From: Hymenobacter latericoloratus
Lineage (GTDB): Bacteria > Bacteroidota > Bacteroidia > Cytophagales > Hymenobacteraceae
Direction of reading: 5' to 3'
DNA: 64,000 bases
Assembly (NCBI RefSeq): GCF_014199535.1
Contig: NZ_JACHNV010000001.1
Location: forward strand, 1,240,001 to 1,304,000
Position numbers and translations under genes: made by a program. Positions within the stretch are counted from its first letter, which is position 1. Every line of letters starts with the position of its first letter. The notes beneath the pieces were generated by a model. It had not been told where the DNA came from. It was given only the letters and a program-made list of their open reading frames with translations, and did no database searches. Positions 43,149 through 52,021 of this stretch are shown piece after piece.

Positions 43149-43865
43149 TTACGGGTTGGTGCTCCACATGCCGGCTTCCTTGATGAAAATACGACGGTTG
43201 AGCTTGAGCTGGGAGATGATGAACTCGGCCAGGTCCTCGGGCTGCATTACCTTCTCGGGGTTACCGTCGGTGAGCTTGTTGTTGATGGCAAGCTCGGTGG
43301 CCACGGTGCTGGGCGTGAGGGCCGACACGCGGATGTTCTGCTTGCGCACTTCCTGCATCAACGACTCGGTAAGGCCCAGCAAAGCAAACTTCGAGGCACT
43401 GTAGGCGCTGGTGGTGGCGGCTCCGCGCTGGCCGGCGGTAGAAGCAATGTTGATAATATCGCCCGACTCACGCTGAATCATCTGGGGCAGCACGGCCCGG
43501 GTGATGTAGTAAGTACCCAGCAGGTTTACCCGGATGATGTTTTCCCACTCCTCGGGGTCCATGTCCACGAGCTTGGCAAAGGTGCCGATGCCGGCGTTGT
43601 TGATTAGGATGTCGATGCTGCCCAGCTCCTGAAGGGCCTGATTTACGGCAGCTTCGGCGGCGGTACGGTCGGCTACGTCGGCGGTTACTACCACGGCTTT
43701 CACGCCCAAGGCTTCAATTTCCTGGGCTACTTCCCGGAGCTGGCTTTCGGTGCGGGCCAGCAGGGCCACATTGGCGCCTTCCTGGGCCAGGGCTACGGCC
43801 ACGGCCCGGCCAATTCCTTTACCAGCGCCCGTTACCAGGGCATTCTTACCAGCTAATGATTCCAT
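43149..43865 (-). CDS. Short-chain dehydrogenase (3-ketoacyl-ACP reductase-like)
   Basis: A 238-aa NAD(P)-dependent oxidoreductase of the classical SDR family. [11 protein letters not shown] (cofactor loop), NNAG, and the catalytic Ser ... YSASK set are present. The closest well-known role is FabG-type reduction of 3-oxoacyl thioesters, but the lack of a fatty-acid cluster leaves the substrate open. The ATG at MESLAGKN gives normal length; the frame extends 15 codons further upstream. Confidence 0.88.
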   Translation of the reverse strand: MESLAGKNALVTGAGKGIGRAVAVALAQEGANVALLARTESQLREVAQEIEALGVKAVVVTADVADRTAAEAAVNQALQELGSIDILINNAGIGTFAKLVDMDPEEWENIIRVNLLGTYYITRAVLPQMIQRESGDIINIASTAGQRGAATTSAYSASKFALLGLTESLMQEVRKQNIRVSALTPSTVATELAINNKLTDGNPEKVMQPEDLAEFIISQLKLNRRIFIKEAGMWSTNP

Positions 43866-44016
43866 AAGGGAGAGTTTAAAAAAGGGGGTTGATATATTTG
43901 TGTAACCCAAAAGAGAAGAGTTAACGGTGTTGAAGTTCGAGTGGAAATTAAAAGTGCAGGCTATTCAACTGGTGGCCTAACGGAGCTTTTTGTCTTAATA
44001 AATAACAGTTTTAAGT

Positions 44017-44205
44017 ATGCCCTTACTGCTAGATGAAACCTATGCTCTCGGAGTAATAGGCAATGTTATAGGTGTATTTGTTCTTTTTATTTACTCGGTT
44101 TTTGTCCGCATTGCTTGGATACTTACCAAGGGCACTACACGTTCTGTCGTGATAATAATCATGTTACTTATTGGGCTAGGAATAGTGAATTTCTTCTTCG
44201 TGTAG
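44017..44205 (+). CDS. Small two-helix membrane protein
   Basis: A 62-aa peptide, almost all hydrophobic, with two predicted membrane helices (about 10-35 and 42-61) separated by a basic loop (ILTKGTTRS). It is AT-rich compared with its neighbours. No family is recognised. It is real only if expressed, and the support is the clean ATG and helix pattern. Confidence 0.4.
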   Translation: MPLLLDETYALGVIGNVIGVFVLFIYSVFVRIAWILTKGTTRSVVIIIMLLIGLGIVNFFFV

Positions 44206-44304
44206 TTGAGGCCGACTATGTCTCTACCTGACTAAAAGCGCCGCTCTGGCCGGTTTTAGAAAGACTACAACCAGATTACGGGCCGGATGTTGCCGGCCGG
44301 GCGC

Positions 44305-45924
44305 TTACAGAGCATTCAGCTGCGAGTAAAGGGTAGAGGTAGTAATGTCCAGCTCCCGCTCCACGCGCCGCACGGCTTCCTCGCTGAAGGTGCCGGCGCG
44401 GTGCAGCTGTACCAGCAGTTCCCGCTCGTGCTCAATAACGGCCAGCTGCTGGCGCAGAATCTGCTCGAATTCGGCGCGCTCGGCGGCGGGGTTTGAGCTG
44501 GTATCGGAGGTAGCATCGGGCGGAACGGGATTTTCCAGGCGGCTGATGCGGTGCTCGAAGCGGTTGCGGATTTCCCGGAAGGCGCGGGCGTTGGTAGCGC
44601 CGGCCACTGTCGAGTCGATGTAGGTGAGGGCGGCGCGGGCCAGCTCCAGGCGCAGCTCCCGCGCCTCCTGCAGATCCTGCTCGGGCGGCGTCTGTACGCC
44701 CAGGCGGCGCACAAACCAGGGCAAAGAAAGACCTTGTACCACCAGCGTCACGAGAATAACGCAGAAGGTAATGAACAGAATCAGGTTGCGCTGCGGAAAC
44801 GGCTCGCCGTTGCTCACGACCATGGGCAGCGCCAGCGCTGTCGCCAACGATACTACCCCCCGCATCCCTGACCAGGAAACGACAAACAGCTCCCGGGCCT
44901 GCTCTTTAAACGAAGTAAACTCTTGGCTGCCCCGCCCGAAATAGTAGGAGGAAAGCCCAGCCGGAAAAATCCACAGCAGGCGCACCACAATGGCCACCAC
45001 GCTAATCAGCAGCCCATACCCAATAATAGAAGGTAGGGAATAAGCGCCCAGCCCCTCCATAATGGCCGGCAGCTGCAAGCCAATAAGAATGAACACGAAG
45101 CCGTTGAGCAGAAACGTGAGGACCTTCCAGAAGTTGCTGCGCCGGATGCGGGTCCGGAACGTGTAGGCCTCAAACGAGTTCCACGACATTACCAGGCCCG
45201 TGGCCACCACTGCCAGCACTCCGGAAATGTGCAGGTGCTCGGCCAGCACATAGCCCATAAACGGACTGAGCAGGCTGAGTACAGTGGCGAGGGTAGGGTC
45301 CTGGACATGGCTTTGCAGGCGGGTAAAGAGGTAGCCCAGCGCCCCGCCCAATGCCAGTCCGCCGCCCGCTACCAGCAAAAACTGTAGGCCCGCTTCCCAA
45401 AGCCCGAAGGTGCCACTCACTACGGCCGCCACGGCGTAGCGGTAGGCAATCAGGGCAGAGGCATCATTCAGCAGGCTTTCCCCTTCCAGAATGGTCGATA
45501 CCCGCCGGGGCAGGCCCAGGCCGTGGGTGGCGCTGGTGGCGGCTACCGCATCGGGCGGCGACACGATGGCGCCCAGCACGAAGCCCAGGGCCCAGGTCAT
45601 GCCCGGAATAACGTAGTGCGCTACGGCCGCCACCGCCGCCATGGTAAACAACACCAGCCCAATGGCCAGCAGAGAAATGGAGCGGTGGTAGCGCTTGAAA
45701 TCATGCCAGGAGGTATTGAAGCTGGCTTCGTAGAGCAGGGGCGGCAGAAACACCAGAAACACCACGTTGGGGCTGAGGCGGACGACCGGCAGGCCGGGCA
45801 CTAAGCCAATCAGCAGACCCGCTACCACCAGCAGCACGGGGTAGGGCAGCTTCAGGCGGTTGGCCAGGGCATAGAGCAGCGCCAGCGCCGCCATCAGCAG
45901 AATGATGATTTCGAGGTTTTCCAT
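44305..45924 (-). CDS. Na+/H+ antiporter, CPA1 family
   Basis: A 539-aa inner-membrane antiporter that exchanges Na+ (or K+) for H+. About 12 helices cover residues 5-410, with LVVAGLLIGLVPG, the ion-binding SPPDAVAATS and EGESLLNDASALIAY motifs and GMRGVVSLATALALP. A cytoplasmic C-terminal helical tail of about 120 residues follows. The motifs match NhaP/YjcE-type exchangers. It is monocistronic. Confidence 0.92.
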   Translation of the reverse strand: MENLEIIILLMAALALLYALANRLKLPYPVLLVVAGLLIGLVPGLPVVRLSPNVVFLVFLPPLLYEASFNTSWHDFKRYHRSISLLAIGLVLFTMAAVAAVAHYVIPGMTWALGFVLGAIVSPPDAVAATSATHGLGLPRRVSTILEGESLLNDASALIAYRYAVAAVVSGTFGLWEAGLQFLLVAGGGLALGGALGYLFTRLQSHVQDPTLATVLSLLSPFMGYVLAEHLHISGVLAVVATGLVMSWNSFEAYTFRTRIRRSNFWKVLTFLLNGFVFILIGLQLPAIMEGLGAYSLPSIIGYGLLISVVAIVVRLLWIFPAGLSSYYFGRGSQEFTSFKEQARELFVVSWSGMRGVVSLATALALPMVVSNGEPFPQRNLILFITFCVILVTLVVQGLSLPWFVRRLGVQTPPEQDLQEARELRLELARAALTYIDSTVAGATNARAFREIRNRFEHRISRLENPVPPDATSDTSSNPAAERAEFEQILRQQLAVIEHERELLVQLHRAGTFSEEAVRRVERELDITTSTLYSQLNAL

Positions 45925-46052
45925 AGAGCAGGCCGCGCGGCGGCGGTAGTACGCCCCAACTGCTGCCTCGGGTTTCGGGCCGGCTGGGGGGTAGCAAATT
46001 CAGAAAACATCGGTGTACCTTCCCGCTCTGAACTCAACTTCCTTTTCTCTCC

Positions 46053-47909
46053 ATGAAAAAACTCGCTCTGGGCGGCTTGTTCGCCTGCGCGCTCCTGGCC
46101 GCCGCCTGCAACCAGCAGAAATCAGCTGACCAAAGCGGTGCGGCCGGCACCGAAACCAACCTGGCCGATATCAAAGACACAAAGCAGCTCTTTGACGCCT
46201 ACTGGGAGGAAAATGCCCGGCTGTTCCCGCTGGAAGCCACTGCCCAGGGCGACAACCGCTACAATGACCAGCTGCCCAACGACGGCACCCAGGAGTTTCG
46301 GGGCAAGCTGCGGGCCTTCTACCAGAAGTACCTCGATGGCCTGCAGAAATTCAACCGCGAGGAGCTGTCGGCCAACGACAAGATCAGCTACGACATGTTT
46401 CGCTATGATCTGGAAAGCAAGCTGGAAGGAATAAAGCTCAATACTTGGATGATACCCTACCAGCAGTTCTGGGGCCTACCCCTTACTATGGGGCAATACG
46501 GCTCGGGTGAGGGTGTGCAGCCTTTCAAGACGGCCAAGGACTACGACAACTGGCTGGGCCGGGTACGCGGGTTTTCGGTGTGGGCCGATACGGCCATCAG
46601 CAACTTCCGGCAGGGTATGAAAGCCGGCGTAGTGCTGCCCAAGGCGCTGGTAGAAAAGATGATTCCGCAGATGCGAGCTATGGAAACCCCAGACCCTACC
46701 AAGAGCCTATTCTACGGCCCCATCAATAAGCTGCCCGAAGGCCTGACCGATGCTGAAAAGCAGCGCATCACGGCGGCTTACAAAAAGGCTATTCAGGAAG
46801 AGCTGGTGCCTACCTACAAAAAGCTCGGCGACTTCCTGGAAAAGGAATACCTGCCTAAGTCGCGGCCCAGCACCGGCATTGCGGCCATTCCGGGCGGCCC
46901 CGAGATATACAAGTACTACGTGAAAACGTGGACCACCACCGACAAGACGCCCGAGGAAATTTACCAAACCGGCCAGCAGGAGGTAGCCCGCATTCGGGGC
47001 GAGATGGAGAAAGTGAAGGCGCAAGTTGGCTTTAAAGGCGACCTGAAGGCGTTCTTCGCTTCCCTGAAAACCGACCCCAAGCTCATGCCCTACAAAACCC
47101 CGGAAGAGGTGTTGGGCGCTTTCCGGGCCATTCAGACCAAAATGGAGCCCAACCTGAAGAAGATGTTCGGGCGCACCCCGAAAACCCCGTTTGAAATCCG
47201 CCAGACAGAAGCCTTCCGGGCGGCTTCGGCCTCGGCGGAGTACAACCCCGGTAGCCCCGATGGCTCGCGGCCGGGCATTTTCTACATCCCGATTGTAGAT
47301 GCCACCAAGTTCAACGTCACCTCCGGCATGGAGTCGCTGTTTCTGCACGAAGCCATTCCGGGCCACCACTACCAAACCTCGCTGCAGCAGGAAAACACCG
47401 ATCTGCCTAAGTTCCGGCGGTTTGCCTGGTACGGCGCCATGGGCGAAGGCTGGGCTCTGTACACCGAAAGCCTGGGCAAGGAGCTGGGCCTCTACCAGGA
47501 CCCCTACCAGTACATGGGGGCCCTCGGCGACGAAATGCACCGCGCCGTGCGCCTGGTGGTGGACGTGGGTATGCACACCAAAAACATGACCCGCGAAGAA
47601 GCCATTAAGTACATGCTCGATAACGAGGCCATCAGTGAGGACGGAGCCGTAGCCGAAATTGAGCGCTACATGGCTATTCCGGGCCAGGCCCTGAGCTACA
47701 AAATCGGGGCCCTGAAAATCCGGGAGCTGCGCCAGAAGTACGAGAAGCAGCTAGGCGCCCACAACGACAAGCTACGCGAGAAGTACGCCGGCCAGAGCCG
47801 CTCCCACTTCCGCCTCAGCGACTTCCACGATGAGCTGCTGAAAGATGGTGTAATGCCCCTGGCCGTGCTGGAACGCAAAATGGACGCCTGGGCCGCCAAT
47901 CAGAAGTAA
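46053..47909 (+). CDS. DUF885 family putative metallopeptidase lipoprotein
   Basis: A 618-aa protein with a lipoprotein signal (CALLAAAC, about residue 19). The DUF885 fold is shown by FLHEAIPGHHYQ, which resembles a zinc-peptidase HExxH-like site, and WALYTESLGKELGLY. Family members are thought to be periplasmic or surface carboxypeptidase-like enzymes, and substrates are not established. A TACCTTCC promoter-like box lies about 30 nt upstream. Length is typical. Confidence 0.88.
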   Translation: MKKLALGGLFACALLAAACNQQKSADQSGAAGTETNLADIKDTKQLFDAYWEENARLFPLEATAQGDNRYNDQLPNDGTQEFRGKLRAFYQKYLDGLQKFNREELSANDKISYDMFRYDLESKLEGIKLNTWMIPYQQFWGLPLTMGQYGSGEGVQPFKTAKDYDNWLGRVRGFSVWADTAISNFRQGMKAGVVLPKALVEKMIPQMRAMETPDPTKSLFYGPINKLPEGLTDAEKQRITAAYKKAIQEELVPTYKKLGDFLEKEYLPKSRPSTGIAAIPGGPEIYKYYVKTWTTTDKTPEEIYQTGQQEVARIRGEMEKVKAQVGFKGDLKAFFASLKTDPKLMPYKTPEEVLGAFRAIQTKMEPNLKKMFGRTPKTPFEIRQTEAFRAASASAEYNPGSPDGSRPGIFYIPIVDATKFNVTSGMESLFLHEAIPGHHYQTSLQQENTDLPKFRRFAWYGAMGEGWALYTESLGKELGLYQDPYQYMGALGDEMHRAVRLVVDVGMHTKNMTREEAIKYMLDNEAISEDGAVAEIERYMAIPGQALSYKIGALKIRELRQKYEKQLGAHNDKLREKYAGQSRSHFRLSDFHDELLKDGVMPLAVLERKMDAWAANQK

Positions 47910-47921
47910 CTCCCTACCCTC

Positions 47922-47958
47922 AGTAAAAAGGGCAACCCACCGGGTTGCCCTTTTTACT
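47922..47958. terminator. Bidirectional terminator
   Basis: 17-bp arms (AGTAAAAAGGGCAACCC), 3-nt loop, T tracts on both strands. Confidence 0.9.
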
Positions 47959-48205
47959 ACTGCTGCATAACGGGTTTCGGTAATGTCGCCCCACCGGATG
48001 CAGAGCTGGTGGTACTGGTAGTATCTGGGGTGCCCGGGCTCTTGCGCGGCAAGAGAAGGGTATAGGCTCGTAAATCAGACCAGTAACCACGAATAATGAG
48101 CTGAGGAAAATGCCAAGGCTGCTGGCTTACTCCCAACAAACAACTTGGCCCTCCGGCGCCGGTACCCGTTAAAGGCAGCAGTGCATTACTGAACCTTACC
48201 CTGCA
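47957..48205 (-). pseudogene. Possible gene remnant or small ORF
   Basis: A minus-strand frame is open from 48205 to a stop right beside the terminator and reads like protein (ALLPLTGTGAGGPSCLLG, QLIIRGYWSDLRAYTLLLPR, then a Ser/Thr-rich end). It has no ATG except near its end; only TTG starts exist. Its close link to the terminator suggests the tail of a former gene. The rest of this 309-bp spacer shows nothing else. Confidence 0.3.
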
Positions 48206-48218
48206 CTACCCCTTTCTC

Positions 48219-48728
48219 ATGAGCAAGCATCTGTGGCAAACCGTAGGGCTCGGGGCCGTGGCCGGCCTGCGGAGCATGACGGCGCCGGCCCTGCTGAGCA
48301 GCAACCTGCTAACCTACCATCCGCACGCCCTGGCGGGCTCGCCGCTGCGCTGGCTGCAAAAGCCGCTGGTAGCGCACGGCCTGAAGGTGCTGGCCGCCAG
48401 TGAAATGACCGCCGACAAACTGCCCCAAATGCCCGCCCGCATTGTGCCGGTTTCCTTGGCGGGCCGGGCGGCGGCCGGGGCCCTGGTAGGGGCCACCCTC
48501 TACAAAATCAACCACGATACGCCGCTAACCGGGGCCTTGGTTGGAGCGCTGGCGGCCGTTGGGGCCACCTACGCGGGCTATTTTCTGCGCAAGAAAGCTA
48601 CCGAGGGGTCCGGCCTTTCCAGCGCGGCAGTAGGCGGCCTGGAAGATGCCCTTACGTTAGGGGTTGGGCTGGCGCTGGCGAAAGGCACGAATGCCGGCGC
48701 TCCGCAACCCCGGCACTGGGTATTGTAA
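48219..48728 (+). CDS. DUF4126-like membrane protein
   Basis: A 169-aa protein with hydrophobic, Gly/Ala-rich helices. It opens with GLGAVAGLRSMTAPALLS and ends with GLEDALTLGVGLAL, the DUF4126 pattern. The function is unknown. It lies between two terminators and so is monocistronic. Confidence 0.75.
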   Translation: MSKHLWQTVGLGAVAGLRSMTAPALLSSNLLTYHPHALAGSPLRWLQKPLVAHGLKVLAASEMTADKLPQMPARIVPVSLAGRAAAGALVGATLYKINHDTPLTGALVGALAAVGATYAGYFLRKKATEGSGLSSAAVGGLEDALTLGVGLALAKGTNAGAPQPRHWVL

Positions 48729-48748
48729 TTTCTTGTCCAGAAGCCAAC

Positions 48749-48785
48749 AAAAAAGACCCCGCTGGTATGCACCGGCGGGGGCTTT
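48749..48785. terminator. Bidirectional terminator
   Basis: A CCCCGCTGGT/ACCGGCGGGG stem with A6 on the left, giving T6 for the minus-strand gene to the right. The + side T run is weak. Confidence 0.7.
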
Positions 48786-48836
48786 ATCACTTATAGAGGG
48801 CCACGTCAGGCAGGGGAGTAGGCCTGACTTCCGGAA

Positions 48837-49157
48837 TTACTGCTCGCGGCTGGTGGCCTTTACTTCCTCGTTACCGGAAGGCATGTCGCCGACCGGCGAG
48901 CCGGCGTTGTTGGGCTGGCCCTCAATAGCGGCATCCACGGAAGTTTTCTGGTCGTTGGCCGAGCCCGTGCCAATGGGGGTGTAGGCCTCGTCGCCCCCGC
49001 TGACACTATCGGTCATGGTTTCCGTGGGGCGCGCCTTCTGGTAGGTGGAAAAGTCCTGGGAGGCTTGCGGGTCTTTGCCCGGGGTGTTTCGGTAGTCGCA
49101 GGCGGTCAGGGAAGCCAGCAGGCCACTGGCCAGTGCGAGAGAAAGAAGGCGTTTCAT
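48837..49157 (-). CDS. Small hydrophilic lipoprotein
   Basis: A 106-aa protein with a lipoprotein signal (LLASLTAC, Cys about residue 20) and a hydrophilic, probably disordered mature part rich in Asp, Ser and Thr. No family is recognised. Confidence 0.65.
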   Translation of the reverse strand: MKRLLSLALASGLLASLTACDYRNTPGKDPQASQDFSTYQKARPTETMTDSVSGGDEAYTPIGTGSANDQKTSVDAAIEGQPNNAGSPVGDMPSGNEEVKATSREQ

Positions 49158-49222
49158 GGGAATGGAAGACTAGGTAGAGAAGTCAGTATGTACCCCGGCA
49201 AACGTACCCGGCCCGGCTGCGG

Positions 49223-49252
49223 TTGCGCCAACGGCCGCGGGCCCTACCTTTG
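49223..49252 (+). promoter_or_regulatory. -33/-7 promoter abutting the Dph6-like gene
   Basis: TTG (49223-49225), 19-nt spacer, then an exact TACCTTTG (49245-49252), the best Bacteroidota sigma-type match in the window. Only GGCC separates it from the ATG, so the mRNA should be leaderless or nearly so. Confidence 0.65.
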
Positions 49253-49256
49253 GGCC

Positions 49257-50003
49257 ATGTCCTGTCCTGCCCTCATGAACTGGAGCGGCGGTAAAGATTC
49301 GGCCCTGGCCCTTTACCACGCCCTGCTCAACCCCACCCTCCACGTCACTGATCTGCTCACCAGCGTGAATGCCCACTACGGCCGCGTGTCTATGCACGGC
49401 GTGCGGGTGGCGCTGCTGGAAGCCCAGGCCCAGCGCATCGGCCTGCCCCTCACCAAGCTGGAGCTGCCCGAAATGCCCGACATGGCCCTCTACGAGCAGC
49501 AGATGCGCGCTACCCTGGCCCCGTTGCAGGCCAAAGGTATTGAGCGGGCGGTGTTCGGGGATATTTACCTGGAAGACCTACGCCAGTACCGCGAGCAGCA
49601 GCTGGCGCGGGTGGGCATGCAGGCCGTATTTCCGCTCTGGCAGCGCCCCAACGCCGATCTGCTGCGCGAGTACCTCGACCTGGGCTTCCGGGCGGTGGTC
49701 GTGTGCGTGAATGAGCAGCACCTCGATGCCAGCTTCTGCGGCCGCCTCCTCGACGAGGAGTTTCTGCGCGACTTGCCCGCCGGCGTCGATTCGTGCGGCG
49801 AAAACGGCGAGTACCACAGCTTCGTTTTCGACGCGCCCTACTTCCGCAGCCCCATCCCGTTCCGGCGCGGCGAGCTGGTGCGCCGTACCTACCAAGCTCC
49901 CGCTTCCGCTGCCGGCACCGCCTCCGCTGCAGAAACCGCGCCGGAGTCGTCGCCTTTTACCGCCGGCTTCTGGTACTGCGACCTGCTGCCGGATGAAGCA
50001 TAA
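49257..50003 (+). CDS. Dph6-related ATP pyrophosphatase
   Basis: A 248-aa N-type ATP pyrophosphatase. The PP-loop motif SGGKDSALALYHAL is at the start and ENGEYHSFVFDAPYF in the C-terminal part is the Dph6 (diphthine-ammonia ligase) family signature. Bacteria lack diphthamide, so another amidation or ligation is likely (inference). The start ATG abuts a strong promoter box; earlier in-frame codons cannot be in the transcript if that promoter is used. Confidence 0.88.
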   Translation: MSCPALMNWSGGKDSALALYHALLNPTLHVTDLLTSVNAHYGRVSMHGVRVALLEAQAQRIGLPLTKLELPEMPDMALYEQQMRATLAPLQAKGIERAVFGDIYLEDLRQYREQQLARVGMQAVFPLWQRPNADLLREYLDLGFRAVVVCVNEQHLDASFCGRLLDEEFLRDLPAGVDSCGENGEYHSFVFDAPYFRSPIPFRRGELVRRTYQAPASAAGTASAAETAPESSPFTAGFWYCDLLPDEA

Positions 50004-50064
50004 CAAACCAGCCCGTTGGCGGGTACTATACTACCTCCGCTTGTTTTCCTAAGCCTTCCCGCTT

Positions 50065-50475
50065 ATGCCCTCCGCGTCCACTGCCACTATTCTCTTCGAT
50101 GGGGTTTGCAATCTATGCAATGGCTTCGTGCAGTTTGTCATTGAGCACGATGCCGCCGGCCGCTTCCGGTTTGCGTCATTGCAGTCGGGGGTAGGGCAGG
50201 AGCTGCTCCGGTCCCACGGCCTGCTGCCCCAGCAGGAGCCCGATTCGGTGGTGCTGCTGGAAGGGGGCCGGGCCTATACCCACTCGGCCGCTGCCCTGGG
50301 CGTGCTGCGGGGGCTGGGGGGCCTGTGGGGGGTAGTAGGCACGGTGGGCCAGCTGTTTCCCCGGTTTCTGCGCGACGCCGTGTACCGGCTGGTAGCCCGC
50401 AACCGCTACCGCTGGTTTGGCCGGCAGGAGGCCTGCTGGCTTCCAACCCCCGAACTAAAAGCCCGCTTCCTGTAA
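50065..50475 (+). CDS. DCC-family thiol-disulfide oxidoreductase
   Basis: A 136-aa thioredoxin-like protein. FDGVCNLCNGFVQFV carries the DxxCxxC motif that names the family, and RLVARNRYRWFG is the conserved C-terminal block. It is probably cytoplasmic and its redox partner is unknown. It follows the Dph6-like gene by about 60 nt and may be co-transcribed. Confidence 0.88.
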   Translation: MPSASTATILFDGVCNLCNGFVQFVIEHDAAGRFRFASLQSGVGQELLRSHGLLPQQEPDSVVLLEGGRAYTHSAAALGVLRGLGGLWGVVGTVGQLFPRFLRDAVYRLVARNRYRWFGRQEACWLPTPELKARFL

Positions 50476-50521
50476 GTTGGACCGAGCTAAAAACCCTTTT
50501 TCACGCTTTTACTACCCCTCT

Positions 50522-51526
50522 ATGCAAGCCCTCGTGCTCGAAGGAATTGGCCAGCCCGTAACGCTGCAAGAAGTTCCTACCCCCCAACCCGGCCCCGGAC
50601 AGGTGCAGGTGCAGCTGCACGCCGCCGCTCTTAATCACCGCGACGTCTGGATTCAGAAGGGGCAGTACGCCGGACTTAAATTCCCGATTATACTGGGCTC
50701 CGATGGAGCGGGCATTATCTCGGCCCTGGGCGAGGGAGTAGATGCGAATTTGTTGGGGCAGCCGGTGCTCATCAACCCCGGTCACCACTGGGGCAACAAC
50801 TCCGCCGCCCAGGGCCGCGACTTCCAGATTCTGGGCCTGCCGCAGGATGGCACGTTTGCTGAGTTTGTGTGCGTAGATGCCGGGCAGGTACGAGCCAAAC
50901 CCGCTCACCTGAGCTTCGAGCAGGCCGCCGCCCTGCCCCTGGGCGGCGTTACGGCCTATCGGGCGGCCTTTACCCGGGCCGGCCTGCAGCCCGGCGAGCG
51001 GGTGCTCATTAGTGGGGTAGGGGGCGGCGTGGCCCTGCTGGCCCTGCAGATGGCCGTAGCCAGTGGCGCCGAAGTGTGGGTTACCTCGGGCTCCGAAGAA
51101 AAAATTGCCCGAGCCGTGGGGCTGGGCGCGAAAGGCGGCATCAGCTATAAGGCCGATAAGTGGCCGGCTACCCTCACCAGGCAAGCCGGCGGTGGCTTCG
51201 AGGTGATTATCGACAGCGCCGCTGGCCCCGGCTTCAACGACTTGCTGGATGCCGCTGCTCCCGGTGGGCGCATCGTGTTTTATGGTGCTACCCATGGCGA
51301 TATTCCGATGGTGGCGGCCCGCAAAATCTTCTGGAAGCAGCTCTCGGTGCTGGGCTCCACCATGGGCACCGCTCAGGACTTCACTAGCATGGTCAGCTTG
51401 TTTGAGCAGCACGCCATTGTGCCCGTGCTGGATGAAACGTTTGCCCTGGCCGAGGGCCAGCAGGCGCTTCACCGCATGGATGAAGGCCTGCAGTTTGGTA
51501 AGTTGGTGCTGCGGATAAAGGATTGA
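50522..51526 (+). CDS. Zinc-binding-dehydrogenase-like quinone oxidoreductase (MDR)
   Basis: A 334-aa medium-chain reductase. A GroES-like N-terminal domain (LHAAALNHRDVWIQKGQY) is followed by a Rossmann domain with LISGVGGGVALLALQMA. The structural and catalytic zinc ligands of alcohol dehydrogenases are not evident, so it is nearer the NADPH:quinone reductase branch. The ATG at MQALVLEG is preferred. It lies 46 nt after the DCC gene. Confidence 0.88.
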   Translation: MQALVLEGIGQPVTLQEVPTPQPGPGQVQVQLHAAALNHRDVWIQKGQYAGLKFPIILGSDGAGIISALGEGVDANLLGQPVLINPGHHWGNNSAAQGRDFQILGLPQDGTFAEFVCVDAGQVRAKPAHLSFEQAAALPLGGVTAYRAAFTRAGLQPGERVLISGVGGGVALLALQMAVASGAEVWVTSGSEEKIARAVGLGAKGGISYKADKWPATLTRQAGGGFEVIIDSAAGPGFNDLLDAAAPGGRIVFYGATHGDIPMVAARKIFWKQLSVLGSTMGTAQDFTSMVSLFEQHAIVPVLDETFALAEGQQALHRMDEGLQFGKLVLRIKD

Positions 51527-51637
51527 TAATCAATGACTTTAATTTCGTTAGAATAGATAAAAAATCCTGTTTTCGGGAATAATAATGCGGGCTGTTCTGT
51601 TATTTACCCGACATCTGAAACTTAGATTTGCTGCCTG

Positions 51638-51919
51638 ATGAAAACGCCTGCTGAGTACCTGAATTGCCCGGTTTTTGAGCTGACTTACCCCACTGGCGAA
51701 GCCGCCGAATCGGTGCCGGTAGTAGCCTACGACGATGCCGTGCGGGCCGTGGAGCTTGCCCTGGCCGACGCGGAGAAGTACAAATACCTGCTGATGCGCG
51801 CCCTGCGCCGCCACGCCGCCGAAACTCAGGTTTCCTACCCGGCTCTGCCTACGCTGCCCCTACCCCAGGAGGCACCCGAAACTCCCGTGCGCCCGCTCTA
51901 CCCTGACCTGGCCGCCTAG
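51638..51919 (+). CDS. Small hypothetical protein
   Basis: A 93-aa soluble protein with a helical middle (VRAVELALADAEKYKYLLMRALRRH) and a Pro-rich tail. No family is recognised. It ends just before a strong terminator, which supports it being real. Confidence 0.55.
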   Translation: MKTPAEYLNCPVFELTYPTGEAAESVPVVAYDDAVRAVELALADAEKYKYLLMRALRRHAAETQVSYPALPTLPLPQEAPETPVRPLYPDLAA

Positions 51920-51946
51920 CGTTTTCAGGCAGCTATTTTCATACGT

Positions 51947-51981
51947 GAAAAGGCCGCGCCCGAATTGGGCGCGGCCTTTTC
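51947..51981. terminator. Bidirectional terminator
   Basis: 15-bp arms (GAAAAGGCCGCGCCC) with a 5-nt loop between convergent genes. Confidence 0.9.
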
Positions 51982-52021
51982 TTGTTTAATGAGCCGCTAT
52001 ACAAAAACCTGAAAGCTAAAG

